A DNA stretch of 22,200 nt from an uncultured Blautia sp. (GTDB lineage Bacteria > Bacillota_A > Clostridia > Lachnospirales > Lachnospiraceae), in contig CAJLTE010000052.1 of the NCBI GenBank assembly GCA_905209435.1, positions 1 to 22,200 on the forward strand, in the 5' to 3' direction. Made by a program: the position numbers and the translations under genes. The notes under the pieces are model-generated. The model was given only the letters and a program-made list of their open reading frames with translations. It was not told where the DNA came from and ran no database searches. Positions 16,535 through 22,200 of the stretch are shown in pieces; positions within the stretch are counted from its first letter, which is position 1, and each line of letters opens with the position of its first letter.

Positions 16535-17440
16535 TTATACTCTTAAATGTTTTCTTGTTGTAAAGAAGCTTCCAATAAGTCCGATTCCGATTCCAAGTGC
16601 CAGTCCTATCGGAAGTAAGGTCTGGTAAATCTGCCATACCGGAATGAAATCCACCACACCGGTAAGTACATTAAATTTATTCAGAATATAGGATACTGCT
16701 GCATTGTAGCAGAAATAAAGTCCGATCATCGGAATAGCAGCTCCGATAACTCCAAGTACCATACCTTCTAACAAAAATGGTGCTCTTACAAATGCATCGG
16801 TAGCACCTATGTATTTCATAATTCCGATTTCTTCTTTACGGACTGCGATACCAACAGACACTGTATTACTGATCAGGAAAATTGAAATGATCAGCAATAA
16901 TGCAATGATCGCAATGGAAATGTAAGAAACCAGTTTGTTGATATTTCCAAGCGTCTTGGCCGCTTCTTCAGACTGATTAACTTTTCTTACATGTTTCAGT
17001 TCCTGTATATAGGAAACAAGCTCTGTCTGCTTGGTAATATCATTCATATATACACGGTAGTTTGCTGAGTTCGCAAGCGGGTTGTCATCTTTAAACCCAT
17101 CTGCTGCTTCTGATCCCTGGAAATACTGTTCTTTATATTCTTCCCAGGCTTCGTCTGCTGACTGATACTCAATCTTCTCTACTTCCGGACGTTCTTTAAT
17201 CTTTTTCCCGATGGCTTTTATCTGTTTGTTGGTAGTTCCTTCTTCAAAGAAAACGGTAATTGGTACTTCCTGCTCTACTTTATGTGCAATGTTATTGACA
17301 TTATTCACAATCGAGAAAAAGATACCGAACAAAAAAATGCAGGCAGTCATAGTGATAATCGATGCCAGGGAAAACATCCAGTTTCTCTTAATATTCTTGA
17401 TACCCTGTTTCAGGGTATACCATATTGTACTAGGCCTCAT
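16535..17440 (-). CDS. ftsX: FtsX, membrane subunit of the FtsEX complex
   Basis: FtsX is the four-helix membrane partner of the ATPase FtsE. The complex transmits ATP-driven movement across the membrane to activate peptidoglycan hydrolases at division or during elongation. The 301 residues show TM1 at about 22-46, the extracellular domain at about 50-170 (which docks the hydrolase or its adaptor), TM2 at about 172-198 and TM3-TM4 at about 222-246 and 272-293; the conserved cytoplasmic RKEEIGIMKYIGAT follows TM2. The start is set at 17440 (MRPSTIWYTLKQG) because AGGGAG precedes it; it overlaps the end of ftsE by 11 bp, the translational coupling usual for this pair. No hydrolase gene is in the window. 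Confidence 0.96.
   Translation of the reverse strand: MRPSTIWYTLKQGIKNIKRNWMFSLASIITMTACIFLFGIFFSIVNNVNNIAHKVEQEVPITVFFEEGTTNKQIKAIGKKIKERPEVEKIEYQSADEAWEEYKEQYFQGSEAADGFKDDNPLANSANYRVYMNDITKQTELVSYIQELKHVRKVNQSEEAAKTLGNINKLVSYISIAIIALLLIISIFLISNTVSVGIAVRKEEIGIMKYIGATDAFVRAPFLLEGMVLGVIGAAIPMIGLYFCYNAAVSYILNKFNVLTGVVDFIPVWQIYQTLLPIGLALGIGIGLIGSFFTTRKHLRV
17401..17417. other. Perfect inverted repeat within the first codons of ftsX
   Basis: TACCCTG-TTT-CAGGGTA is a perfect 7-bp inverted repeat about 25 to 40 bases inside ftsX. An RNA hairpin here could affect ribosome transit after coupled initiation. It encodes the YTLKQGI stretch, so it may be coincidence. Confidence 0.25.
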
Positions 17441-18113
17441 GATATTCTCCCTCTTTCTCGTCACTTATTATGGAACCTTCATGCATGGTAACTACTCGTT
17501 TCTTCATTGCATTTACGATTTCTTTATTATGAGTTACTACAAGGACAGTGGTTCCTCTGTCATTGATCTGTTCCAGAAGTTTCATGATTTCTTCTGAAGT
17601 TTTCGGATCCAGGTTTCCGGTCGGTTCATCTGCCAGAAGAATATCCGGTCGGTTAACCAGCGCTCTTGCCAGAGCTACTCTCTGCTGTTCTCCACCGGAA
17701 AGTTCATCCGGAAAAGACTTATATTTACCTGCCAGTCCAACTTCCTGAAGGACTTCCGGGACACGTTTACGAATAACTCGTGTTGGACGGTTGACCACTC
17801 GCTGGGCGAAAGCTACATTCTCATATACGTTTCTGTCCTTCAAAAGACGGAAATCCTGGAATACTACACCCAATTTACGACGGTATTTGGCTACTCGTCT
17901 GTGCTTCATTTTCTCCAGGCGTTCACCACTTACGATGGTCTGACCGGATGTGGAATCCAGTTCTTTCATGAGAAGCTTGATCAGAGTTGTTTTTCCTGAT
18001 CCGCTGTTTCCTACTACAAAGACGAATTCGCCTTTATCTATATGTAAGTTCGCATGGTTCACTGCCGGCAGGCCGGGACCATAGGATTTGCTTACATCTA
18101 TCAGGTCTATCAT
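17430..18113 (-). CDS. ftsE: FtsE, ATPase subunit of the FtsEX complex
   Basis: A cytoplasmic ABC ATPase that pairs with FtsX. From the chosen start (227 residues): Walker A GNSGSGKTT at 35-43, Q-loop VVFQDFRLL with Gln86, ABC signature LSGGEQQR at 138-145, Walker B ILLADEPT at 158-165 and switch His195 in VVTHNKE. FtsE is distinguished from other short ABC ATPases by the FRLL motif after the Q-loop and by the downstream ftsX. The ATG at 18113 has GGAGG eight bases upstream; the longer frame at 18137 lacks one. A good promoter lies at 18152-18180, making ftsE the first gene of the ftsE-ftsX-(ctpA-orf-LRR) series. Confidence 0.97.
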   Translation of the reverse strand: MIDLIDVSKSYGPGLPAVNHANLHIDKGEFVFVVGNSGSGKTTLIKLLMKELDSTSGQTIVSGERLEKMKHRRVAKYRRKLGVVFQDFRLLKDRNVYENVAFAQRVVNRPTRVIRKRVPEVLQEVGLAGKYKSFPDELSGGEQQRVALARALVNRPDILLADEPTGNLDPKTSEEIMKLLEQINDRGTTVLVVTHNKEIVNAMKKRVVTMHEGSIISDEKEGEYHEA

Positions 18114-18151
18114 AGATTTTTCCTCCAAATGGTTCATGTTTTTGTAACATT

Positions 18152-18180
18152 ATTGTAATATATGTTTTTGGGGATTGCAA
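18152..18180 (-). promoter_or_regulatory. Sigma-A promoter of ftsEX
   Basis: Read on the minus strand, TTGCAA (18180..18175), 17 bases, TACAAT (18157..18152). The -10 box differs from consensus by one base and spacing is ideal. The palindromic element at 18225-18442 ends 48 bp upstream of the -35 box. Confidence 0.8.
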
Positions 18181-18224
18181 GTAAGTTTTTTAGGGTTCAT
18201 AGAATGTTCATAGTTTTCAGTAAG

Positions 18225-18442
18225 GGACGACAGGAAATTTATTGATTGCGGGGGCGGTTTCGGAGTCTAGGAATTCTAAGGGTTTGGGGAATCTGCTAAA
18301 AGCATGAGGAAAAATGCAAAACTCGCTCCGTTGCAAACTGCGCTCAGACAAGTTGCTATTTTTCCTCATAACGCAGTTTCCCAAAGCCCTAAGAATTACT
18401 ACGACTCCTGCAAATGCCCCCGCAATCAATAAATTTCCTGTC
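18225..18442. repeat. Long nested palindromic element, copy B
   Basis: The outer arms 18229-18255 and 18416-18442 are perfectly complementary over 27 bases. Inside, about 18256-18299 pairs imperfectly with about 18371-18415. A 12-bp perfect stem follows: ATGAGGAAAAAT (about 18304-18315) with ATTTTTCCTCAT (about 18358-18369). The apical loop again holds CTCGCTCCGTTGCAAACT and CGCTCAGACA. Shared with copy A are the flanking GGGACG, GCGGTTTCGGA at the inner edge of the left arm, GGAATCTGCTAAA, GCATGAG, CTCATAACGCAG and TCCTGCAAATGC; the stem sequences are unrelated between copies. It lies upstream of the ftsEX promoter, and its right arm directly abuts the tandem repeat at 18448-18739. Short open frames across it are not considered coding. 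Confidence 0.9.
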
Positions 18443-18447
18443 TGTTA

Positions 18448-18739
18448 CTTTGCTGTGGAACTGACTCTTTGCTGCGTGACATTTCTTTGCTATGTGACTT
18501 TTCTTCGCCGTGTGATGTTGCTTCACTGTGTAACTCTCTCTTCACCGTGTGATGTCTCTTACCGTGTGGCGTCTCTCGCCGTGTAACTCTCTTGCCGTGT
18601 GACGTCTTTTGCCATGTAACTCTCTTGCCATGTGACGTCTCTTGCCATGTAACTCTCTTGCCATGTGACGACTCTTGCCATGTGACGTCTCTTGCCATGT
18701 AACTCTCTTGCCGTGTGACTCTCTTCGTTATATAACTCT
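18448..18739. repeat. Degenerate tandem repeat, about 17 units of 16/17 bp
   Basis: Units follow CTCTTGCC(A/G)TGTAACT (16 bp) alternating with CTCTTGCC(A/G)TGTGACGT (17 bp), making a 33-bp higher-order period. Central units (about 18590-18710) are nearly identical; those toward both edges, especially toward copy B, are progressively diverged. Because 33 is a multiple of three, one minus frame stays open as an 11-residue peptide repeat (SHGKRVTWQET). It lacks a ribosome binding site and runs into the palindrome, so coding is doubtful. There are no unique spacers, so it is not CRISPR. Confidence 0.85.
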
Positions 18740-18840
18740 TTTAAATCTGCAACCTCGATTTTTAACTATACACTGTGGGGCGGAATTTGTAAAGGGATAA
18801 AATCGGACACGTAAAATGCCAATATTGTAATAGCAAAGTT

Positions 18841-18877
18841 AATGCCTGCTACAGTAATTACTACTGTGGCAGGCATT
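18841..18877 (-). terminator. Strong hairpin after the CdaR-like gene
   Basis: AATGCCTGC (18841-18849) pairs with GCAGGCATT (18869-18877), and the inner ACAGTA with TACTGT adds six more pairs past one mismatch. It lies 25 bp beyond the stop at 18903. On the minus strand the following bases (AACTTTGCTATTAC) are not a strong T-run; on the plus strand ATTTTTCTTC follows. It probably terminates or protects the 3' end of the regulator mRNA. Confidence 0.6.
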
Positions 18878-18902
18878 GAAATTTTTCTTCTATTATAATG
18901 TA

Positions 18903-19991
18903 TTAGTATTCCAGTGTTTCCATATACTTCATATAGCGTACTACCATAAGTGCGATCTTGAATGTGATAGCGTCTTCGAATACGCGGAGATCTAAACCAG
19001 TACTCTTCTGGAGTTTATCAAGGCGGTAGACCAGAGTGTTTCTATGGATATAGAGCTGTCTGGACGTCTCGGAAACATTCAGGCTGTTTTCGAAGAATTT
19101 GTCGATGGTTACTAATGTTTCTTCATCAAAATCGTCCGGAGATTTGCCGCCAAAGATTTCTTTGATGAACATCTTACACAGCGGAATTGGAAGCTGATAA
19201 ATTAATCTTCCGATTCCCAGAGAACTATACGCAATTACTTCTTTATCTCCAAAGAAAATCTTGCCAACATCAAGAGCCATACGGGCTTCTTTGTAAGAAC
19301 GTGATACTTCTTTGAGTTCATTTACAATAGTACCATATGCCATATGAGTCTTACCATCGTTACCCATTCCAAGTGTATCGAGGATTGTGTGTGCAAGCTG
19401 ATCCATCTCCGGATAATTCTCACCATCATCAAGTTCCTTAACTACAATGATACTCTTCTCATCTACTGCTGTGATAAAGTCTTTGCTCTTTCCGCCAAAA
19501 AGACTCTTCACGCTCTCCATGGAACTGTGATCTTTCTCCTGAGGCATCTCAAGAATCATTACTACACGGCGCACGTCTGCTTCAATATGCAGTTTCTTTG
19601 CACGGTTGTAAATATCTACAAGGAGCAGATTGTCAAGAAGCAGGTTTTTAATAAAGCTGTCTTTGTCAAAGCGTTCTTTATACGCTACGATCAGATTCTG
19701 AATCTGAAAAGCAGCAAGCTTGCCGACCATATAAGTATCTTCATCGTCACCATGAGCAACCAGAATGTATTCAAGCTGATAGTCATCACAGACCTTAAAA
19801 TACTGGAAGCCCTTTACCAGCTGACTGTCCGCCTGTGATTCTACAAAGGCCTGTACGTCTGGTGTTGCAATGGAAAAATCTGCAAATGTACTTGCAAGTA
19901 CTTTGCCTTCTGTGTCGAGCACACAAAATTCTGTTCTGGAAATTTCTTTTAACCCTTCAAGAGTATTCTGAAGCACCTGATTCGATATCAT
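18903..19991 (-). CDS. CdaR/PucR-type transcriptional regulator
   Basis: A 362-residue DNA-binding regulator whose C-terminal ~60 residues are the PucR/CdaR-type helix-turn-helix (HTH_30): LNVSETSRQLYIHRNTLVYRLDKLQK at about 304-329, then a helix through RVFEDAITFKIALMVVRYMK. The N-terminal part (about 1-110) looks like a sensory domain (FCVLDTEGKVLAST, DDYQLEYILVAHGDDEDTYMVGKLAAFQI), and the middle resembles the GGDEF-like domain of this family. The family includes activators responding to sugar diacids or purines; the ligand here cannot be told and no catabolic genes adjoin. AAGGG lies about eleven bases before the ATG. Three TTTGTTCT-like direct repeats in the leader could be its own operator sites. 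Confidence 0.85.
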   Translation of the reverse strand: MISNQVLQNTLEGLKEISRTEFCVLDTEGKVLASTFADFSIATPDVQAFVESQADSQLVKGFQYFKVCDDYQLEYILVAHGDDEDTYMVGKLAAFQIQNLIVAYKERFDKDSFIKNLLLDNLLLVDIYNRAKKLHIEADVRRVVMILEMPQEKDHSSMESVKSLFGGKSKDFITAVDEKSIIVVKELDDGENYPEMDQLAHTILDTLGMGNDGKTHMAYGTIVNELKEVSRSYKEARMALDVGKIFFGDKEVIAYSSLGIGRLIYQLPIPLCKMFIKEIFGGKSPDDFDEETLVTIDKFFENSLNVSETSRQLYIHRNTLVYRLDKLQKSTGLDLRVFEDAITFKIALMVVRYMKYMETLEY

Positions 19992-20020
19992 CCAATTTCA
20001 ATCCCTTCTCATCTATAGTT

Positions 20021-20065
20021 TTTGTTCGTGTTACCGCTTCTTTTGTTCTTAGTAACGTTTGTTCT
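20021..20065. promoter_or_regulatory. Three direct repeats upstream of the CdaR-like gene
   Basis: TTTGTTCG (20021-20028), TTTGTTCT (20042-20049) and TTTGTTCT (20058-20065) are spaced 21 and 16 bases start to start. GTTAC/GTAAC half-sites lie between them at 20029-20033 and 20052-20056. Their place 30 to 75 bases before the start codon suits an autoregulatory operator, but this is inferred from pattern only. Confidence 0.35.
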
Positions 20066-20296
20066 TCCGTTTTAACCATAAAAGCTTATACCTGTATTGT
20101 ATTTTAATACATATTTACCAAAAATAAAAGAGGAAAGAGAAAAAAACTTACAATTTTTTGTATATTTTTTTGGTTACTGTTCACACGCCACTATTCCGCG
20201 AGGTGTTTGGGCATGCATGTGGCAAAATTCCGAAACATATAGTGCACAATTATGCGATCAGCATAAATCCCGTTCATCGTAAAGCGTATTACTGCG
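20066..20296. other. Spacer between the CdaR-like gene and yitT
   Basis: No gene was identified. The stretch holds the likely promoter area of the CdaR-like gene (AT-rich, about 20070-20130), a T-run that on the minus strand follows the yitT 3' region, and a more GC-rich patch at about 20178-20225 (GCCACTATTCCGCGAGGTG and GGGCATGCATGTGGC) with weak GCCAC/GTGGC pairing. A small TATGC/GCATA hairpin lies at about 20250-20265. Nothing here is a confident terminator or RNA. Confidence 0.3.
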
Positions 20297-21169
20297 TTAC
20301 TTCTTTTCAATGAATCCTTCTCCGTGTACTTCTCTTGCATCTGTCACGATAACAAATGCTGCCGGGTCGATCTCGTCTACTTTTTCTTTAAGCATCACGA
20401 TTTCTTTTTTGTTTACTACACAGAAGAGCATCAGTTTGTCCTGTCCGGAATACATACCTTTTGCATTGATACCGGTTACACCTCTGTCCAGATCATTAAT
20501 GATCATGTCTGAAATTTCCTCCGGTTTGGACGTTATAATATAAGCAGCTTTGGAGAATTTCAGACCTTCGATCAATCCATCTGATACTTTTGTTACCAGA
20601 TATACAGCGATAATAGCATAGAGTGCTTTATGAATGCCGAACACATACATACCTACTATTACAACTGTTGCATCAATGAACTGCATAATCTGCGCAATGG
20701 AATAATGCTGAAGATATTTCTGGATGATGGCCGCCATCATATCGGTTCCTCCGGTCGTTCCTCCGCCAAGAAAAACAAGGCCAATACCTACACCCTGGAT
20801 CACACCTCCATAAAGTGCTGCCAGCAGGAGATCATCACCAGCGATATTCCATACTGGCTGCAATGCCAGCCATGCAGAAAGAGAAATCTCTCCAATCAGA
20901 GCTTTCCTTACAAAAGAGAATCCATGAATCTTCCATCCGATTAAAAACAATGGAATATTCAGTCCCATATTTGTTACCCAAAGAGGTATTCCACCATCTA
21001 TAATTCCCTTTGTCCAGGCTTTTATAATAATAGCTACACCGGAAAATCCTCCTGTTACCATCCCGGATGCATCAAATACTGAGTTGATCGCCAGGGCCAT
21101 CAGTCCGGTTCCCACTATAATCATTAAATATTCAAGAAGTTGTGATTTTTTTCCATTTGCCAGTTTCAT
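20297..21169 (-). CDS. YitT family membrane protein
   Basis: A 290-residue inner-membrane protein of the YitT family. The N-terminal ~200 residues contain about five or six hydrophobic segments and the family's glycine-rich motifs (SGMVTGGFSGVAIIIK near 31-46 and GLVFLGGGTTGGTDMMAAII near 131-150). The C-terminal ~85 residues form the soluble DUF2179 domain (AAYIITSKPEEISDMIINDL, then DPAAFVIVTDAREVHGEGF). The biochemical function of the family is not firmly established, so none is assigned. GGAGG lies six bases before the ATG. Transcription is the same direction as the flanking genes, but long spacers on both sides suggest a separate unit. Confidence 0.92.
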   Translation of the reverse strand: MKLANGKKSQLLEYLMIIVGTGLMALAINSVFDASGMVTGGFSGVAIIIKAWTKGIIDGGIPLWVTNMGLNIPLFLIGWKIHGFSFVRKALIGEISLSAWLALQPVWNIAGDDLLLAALYGGVIQGVGIGLVFLGGGTTGGTDMMAAIIQKYLQHYSIAQIMQFIDATVVIVGMYVFGIHKALYAIIAVYLVTKVSDGLIEGLKFSKAAYIITSKPEEISDMIINDLDRGVTGINAKGMYSGQDKLMLFCVVNKKEIVMLKEKVDEIDPAAFVIVTDAREVHGEGFIEKK

Positions 21170-21231
21170 CTTTCGCCTCCTGCGTTTTTATATATTTTAG
21201 GGATTAACAGATAATATCATCCGATTCTCTG

Positions 21232-21264
21232 TCCGATCAGGTAAGTATCCGCATCCTGACCGGA
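21232..21264. promoter_or_regulatory. Inverted repeat upstream of yitT
   Basis: TCCGATCAGG (21232-21241) and CCTGACCGGA (21255-21264) pair over ten positions with one G-T wobble, around a 13-base loop. It lies 63 bp upstream of the yitT start and could be an operator or leader hairpin. It lacks a T-run and does not resemble a known riboswitch that I can name. Confidence 0.35.
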
Positions 21265-21324
21265 TCAAATCATGAACCTGCACAGATATCCACAGTCAAA
21301 TCTAATTTTTTTCGATTGGATCAA

Positions 21325-21370
21325 GTACATATCACAATTGAAACAGCGTACTTGCCTGATTGAGTTAAAT
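21325..21370. repeat. Dispersed hairpin repeat, locus 3 (degenerate)
   Basis: CAATTGAAACAGCGTACTTG and the following TGATTGAGTTAAAT match the right half of loci 1 and 2 at roughly three positions in four. CAAGTAC (about 21330) and GTACTTG (about 21348) form a short stem, so the hairpin form is kept although most of the left half is missing. It is in the same orientation as the other two copies and again in a gene-free spacer. Confidence 0.5.
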
Positions 21371-21419
21371 AAGATACCGCTTTATCACTGCGCTGTAATT
21401 ATTTTCCTGTAAATTACAA

Positions 21420-21454
21420 GAACGGCAGCAATCCACAAAGGACTGCTCCCGCTC
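21420..21454. terminator. Terminator after the pqqD-like gene
   Basis: GAACGGCAGCAATCC (21420-21434) and GGACTGCTCCCGCTC (21440-21454) pair over 14 of 15 positions, including two wobbles, around a 5-base loop. It lies 12 bp beyond the pqqD-like stop. On the minus strand TTGTAATTT follows, a modest T-run. Confidence 0.7.
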
Positions 21455-21465
21455 TTATTCTTACC

Positions 21466-21831
21466 TTATTTCTCAGGCTTATTGATAAAATTTACAAAAT
21501 GATAACTCTCCATTATCTGGAAGTATTTTACGATTCTCGGATACAAAGGTTCAGCTTTCTCTCCGAATTCTTCTTTTACCAGCGCTGCAATGTCTGTCAC
21601 TGTTTTCTTACCATCTATCAGCGGCCAGATGAATGTACCATTCGCATCCAGATGTACTTTTGTATATCTGGGTTTATTGAACAGCTTCTGGGCAATTGTG
21701 TTAAATGCACCCTTATTTTCTATTTCCAGCACCATTCTCCCCTTGATGTCCGTATGCCATTTCAGCTGTGAGGAACGCTCAGGAATGAGATCCAGATAAT
21801 TGATCTGTGATTCTTTTTTCTTTTTACTCAT
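21466..21831 (-). CDS. PqqD-like protein (RRE fold)
   Basis: A 121-residue soluble protein resembling PqqD. After a lysine-rich start come the beta-strand part (about 25-45, GRMVLEIENKGAFNTIAQ), the characteristic turn with DANGTFIWPLIDGKKTVTDIAALVKEEFG (about 62-90) and a C-terminal helix (VKYFQIMESYHFVNFI). PqqD and its relatives are RiPP recognition elements that bind leader peptides for radical SAM or other modifying enzymes. Here no precursor peptide or radical SAM gene is in the window; the partner instead is an OPT transporter 26 bp upstream on the same strand, so a role tied to peptide or small-molecule handling is possible but unproven. It is longer than PqqD itself (about 90 residues). 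The ribosome binding site is poorly placed (AAGGAT about 13 bases ahead of the ATG). A terminator follows. Confidence 0.8.
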   Translation of the reverse strand: MSKKKKESQINYLDLIPERSSQLKWHTDIKGRMVLEIENKGAFNTIAQKLFNKPRYTKVHLDANGTFIWPLIDGKKTVTDIAALVKEEFGEKAEPLYPRIVKYFQIMESYHFVNFINKPEK

Positions 21832-21857
21832 TTCAGATATTTTTATCCTTGCCTAAA

Positions 21858-22200
21858 TCAAGCTTTTTTCTTTTTCCAGATACTGAATTTCAGCAGTAAC
21901 AGGATCATAAGCACCATAAGGATCACGCCGCCGGCGTTTCCAAGGTTGATACTTCCAGAAAGATCAAATACACCACTTACGTTTACAACTGCAAGAATTG
22001 CAAGTAAGATACCTACAAGACCTTCACCTGCGATCATACCGGCACAATAAAGTGTACCGTCTGTTGCCTGTGCCTCTTTAGTCTTAGCATCAACGTTCTT
22101 TCTGCCGTCAACAAACATACGAACAACACCACCAATCATGATAGTAGCGTTGAGGTAGATTGGAAGGTAAAGACCGATAGCAAATGGCATAACCGGAATT
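21858..22200 (-). CDS. OPT family transporter, C-terminal part
   Basis: The gene continues beyond the right edge; 113 codons are seen. The fragment starts inside the frame with IPVMPFAIGLYLPIYLNATIM-like text, a conserved hydrophobic segment of oligopeptide transporter (OPT) family proteins, followed by GGVVRMFVDGRKN and GTLYCAGMIAGEGLVGILLAIL, and ends with a membrane helix and a lysine-rich tail (FSIWKKKKA). OPT proteins are proton-coupled importers of peptides or metal chelates. The MPF methionine is internal, not a start, because the frame is open upstream. It lies 26 bp before the PqqD-like gene and is probably its operon partner. Confidence 0.85.
   Translation of the reverse strand, partial: IPVMPFAIGLYLPIYLNATIMIGGVVRMFVDGRKNVDAKTKEAQATDGTLYCAGMIAGEGLVGILLAILAVVNVSGVFDLSGSINLGNAGGVILMVLMILLLLKFSIWKKKKA

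Noticed and set aside
18217..18429. Open frames of 70-90 codons across palindrome copy B on both strands
   Set aside because: They follow the palindrome and switch into its arms, have no ribosome binding site, and the stems differ completely between the two copies, so no protein sequence is conserved.
18426..18698. A 90-codon minus frame with an 11-residue basic repeat
   Set aside because: It stays open only because the 33-bp period is a multiple of three; no proper ribosome binding site, and its end lies in the palindrome arm. Kept as a repeat, with the peptide noted as an alternative.
18448..18739. A CRISPR array
   Set aside because: Units of 16/17 bp are directly contiguous with no unique spacers, and no cas genes are present.
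1..22200. tRNA, rRNA, insertion sequences or prophage genes
   Set aside because: No tRNA- or rRNA-like sequence, transposase, integrase or phage structural gene could be recognised on either strand.

Overview
The window looks like chromosomal DNA from a Lachnospiraceae-type member of the Clostridia. The evidence is the hrcA-grpE-dnaK order under a perfect CIRCE operator, AGGAGG-type ribosome binding sites, AT-rich spacers with consensus-like sigma-A promoters, and gut-clostridial families (a BspA-like leucine-rich repeat giant, DegV/FakB, YitT, an OPT transporter with a PqqD-like partner). No rRNA, tRNA, CRISPR array, insertion sequence or prophage gene was seen. Almost everything is on the minus strand; only the AraC-type regulator is on plus. 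Several starts were moved inward from the longest open frame because a good ribosome binding site lies just ahead of an internal ATG.

Layout. 1-1900: heat-shock operon hrcA-grpE-dnaK (minus; dnaK leaves the window after 13 codons) with its promoter and CIRCE. 1960-2475: spacer with a 220-bp nested palindrome (copy A) and a compound hairpin repeat beside the uvrB stop. 2480-4468: uvrB. 4469-4886: spacer with another copy of the hairpin repeat, decayed reading frames and a strong terminator. 4887-7144: a 65-codon ORF, a divergent AraC regulator, a shared bidirectional terminator and degV. 7306-18113: ftsE-ftsX, a terminator or attenuator, ctpA, a 192-aa unknown protein and a 2428-aa secreted repeat protein, all co-directional. 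18225-18739: copy B of the palindrome abutting a degenerate 16/17-bp tandem repeat. 18903-22200: a CdaR/PucR-type regulator, yitT, pqqD-like and the end of an OPT transporter.

Working together: HrcA represses its own operon through CIRCE, with GrpE and DnaK as products. FtsEX is a membrane ABC complex known to gate peptidoglycan hydrolases; CtpA is a membrane-tethered PDZ protease. The giant secreted protein downstream may ride on the same transcription, giving a cell-envelope block. OPT plus PqqD-like suggests a peptide-related transport unit.

The best candidate for something undescribed is the pair of palindromes at 1961-2180 and 18225-18442. They share invariant loops and asymmetric internal-loop sequences, but their stems (28 and 27 perfect base pairs) have unrelated sequences. 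Sequence changes while pairing is kept, which points to selection on structure. Both copies sit in the same orientation, 48-65 bp upstream of a sigma-A promoter. The family could not be named from the sequence alone.
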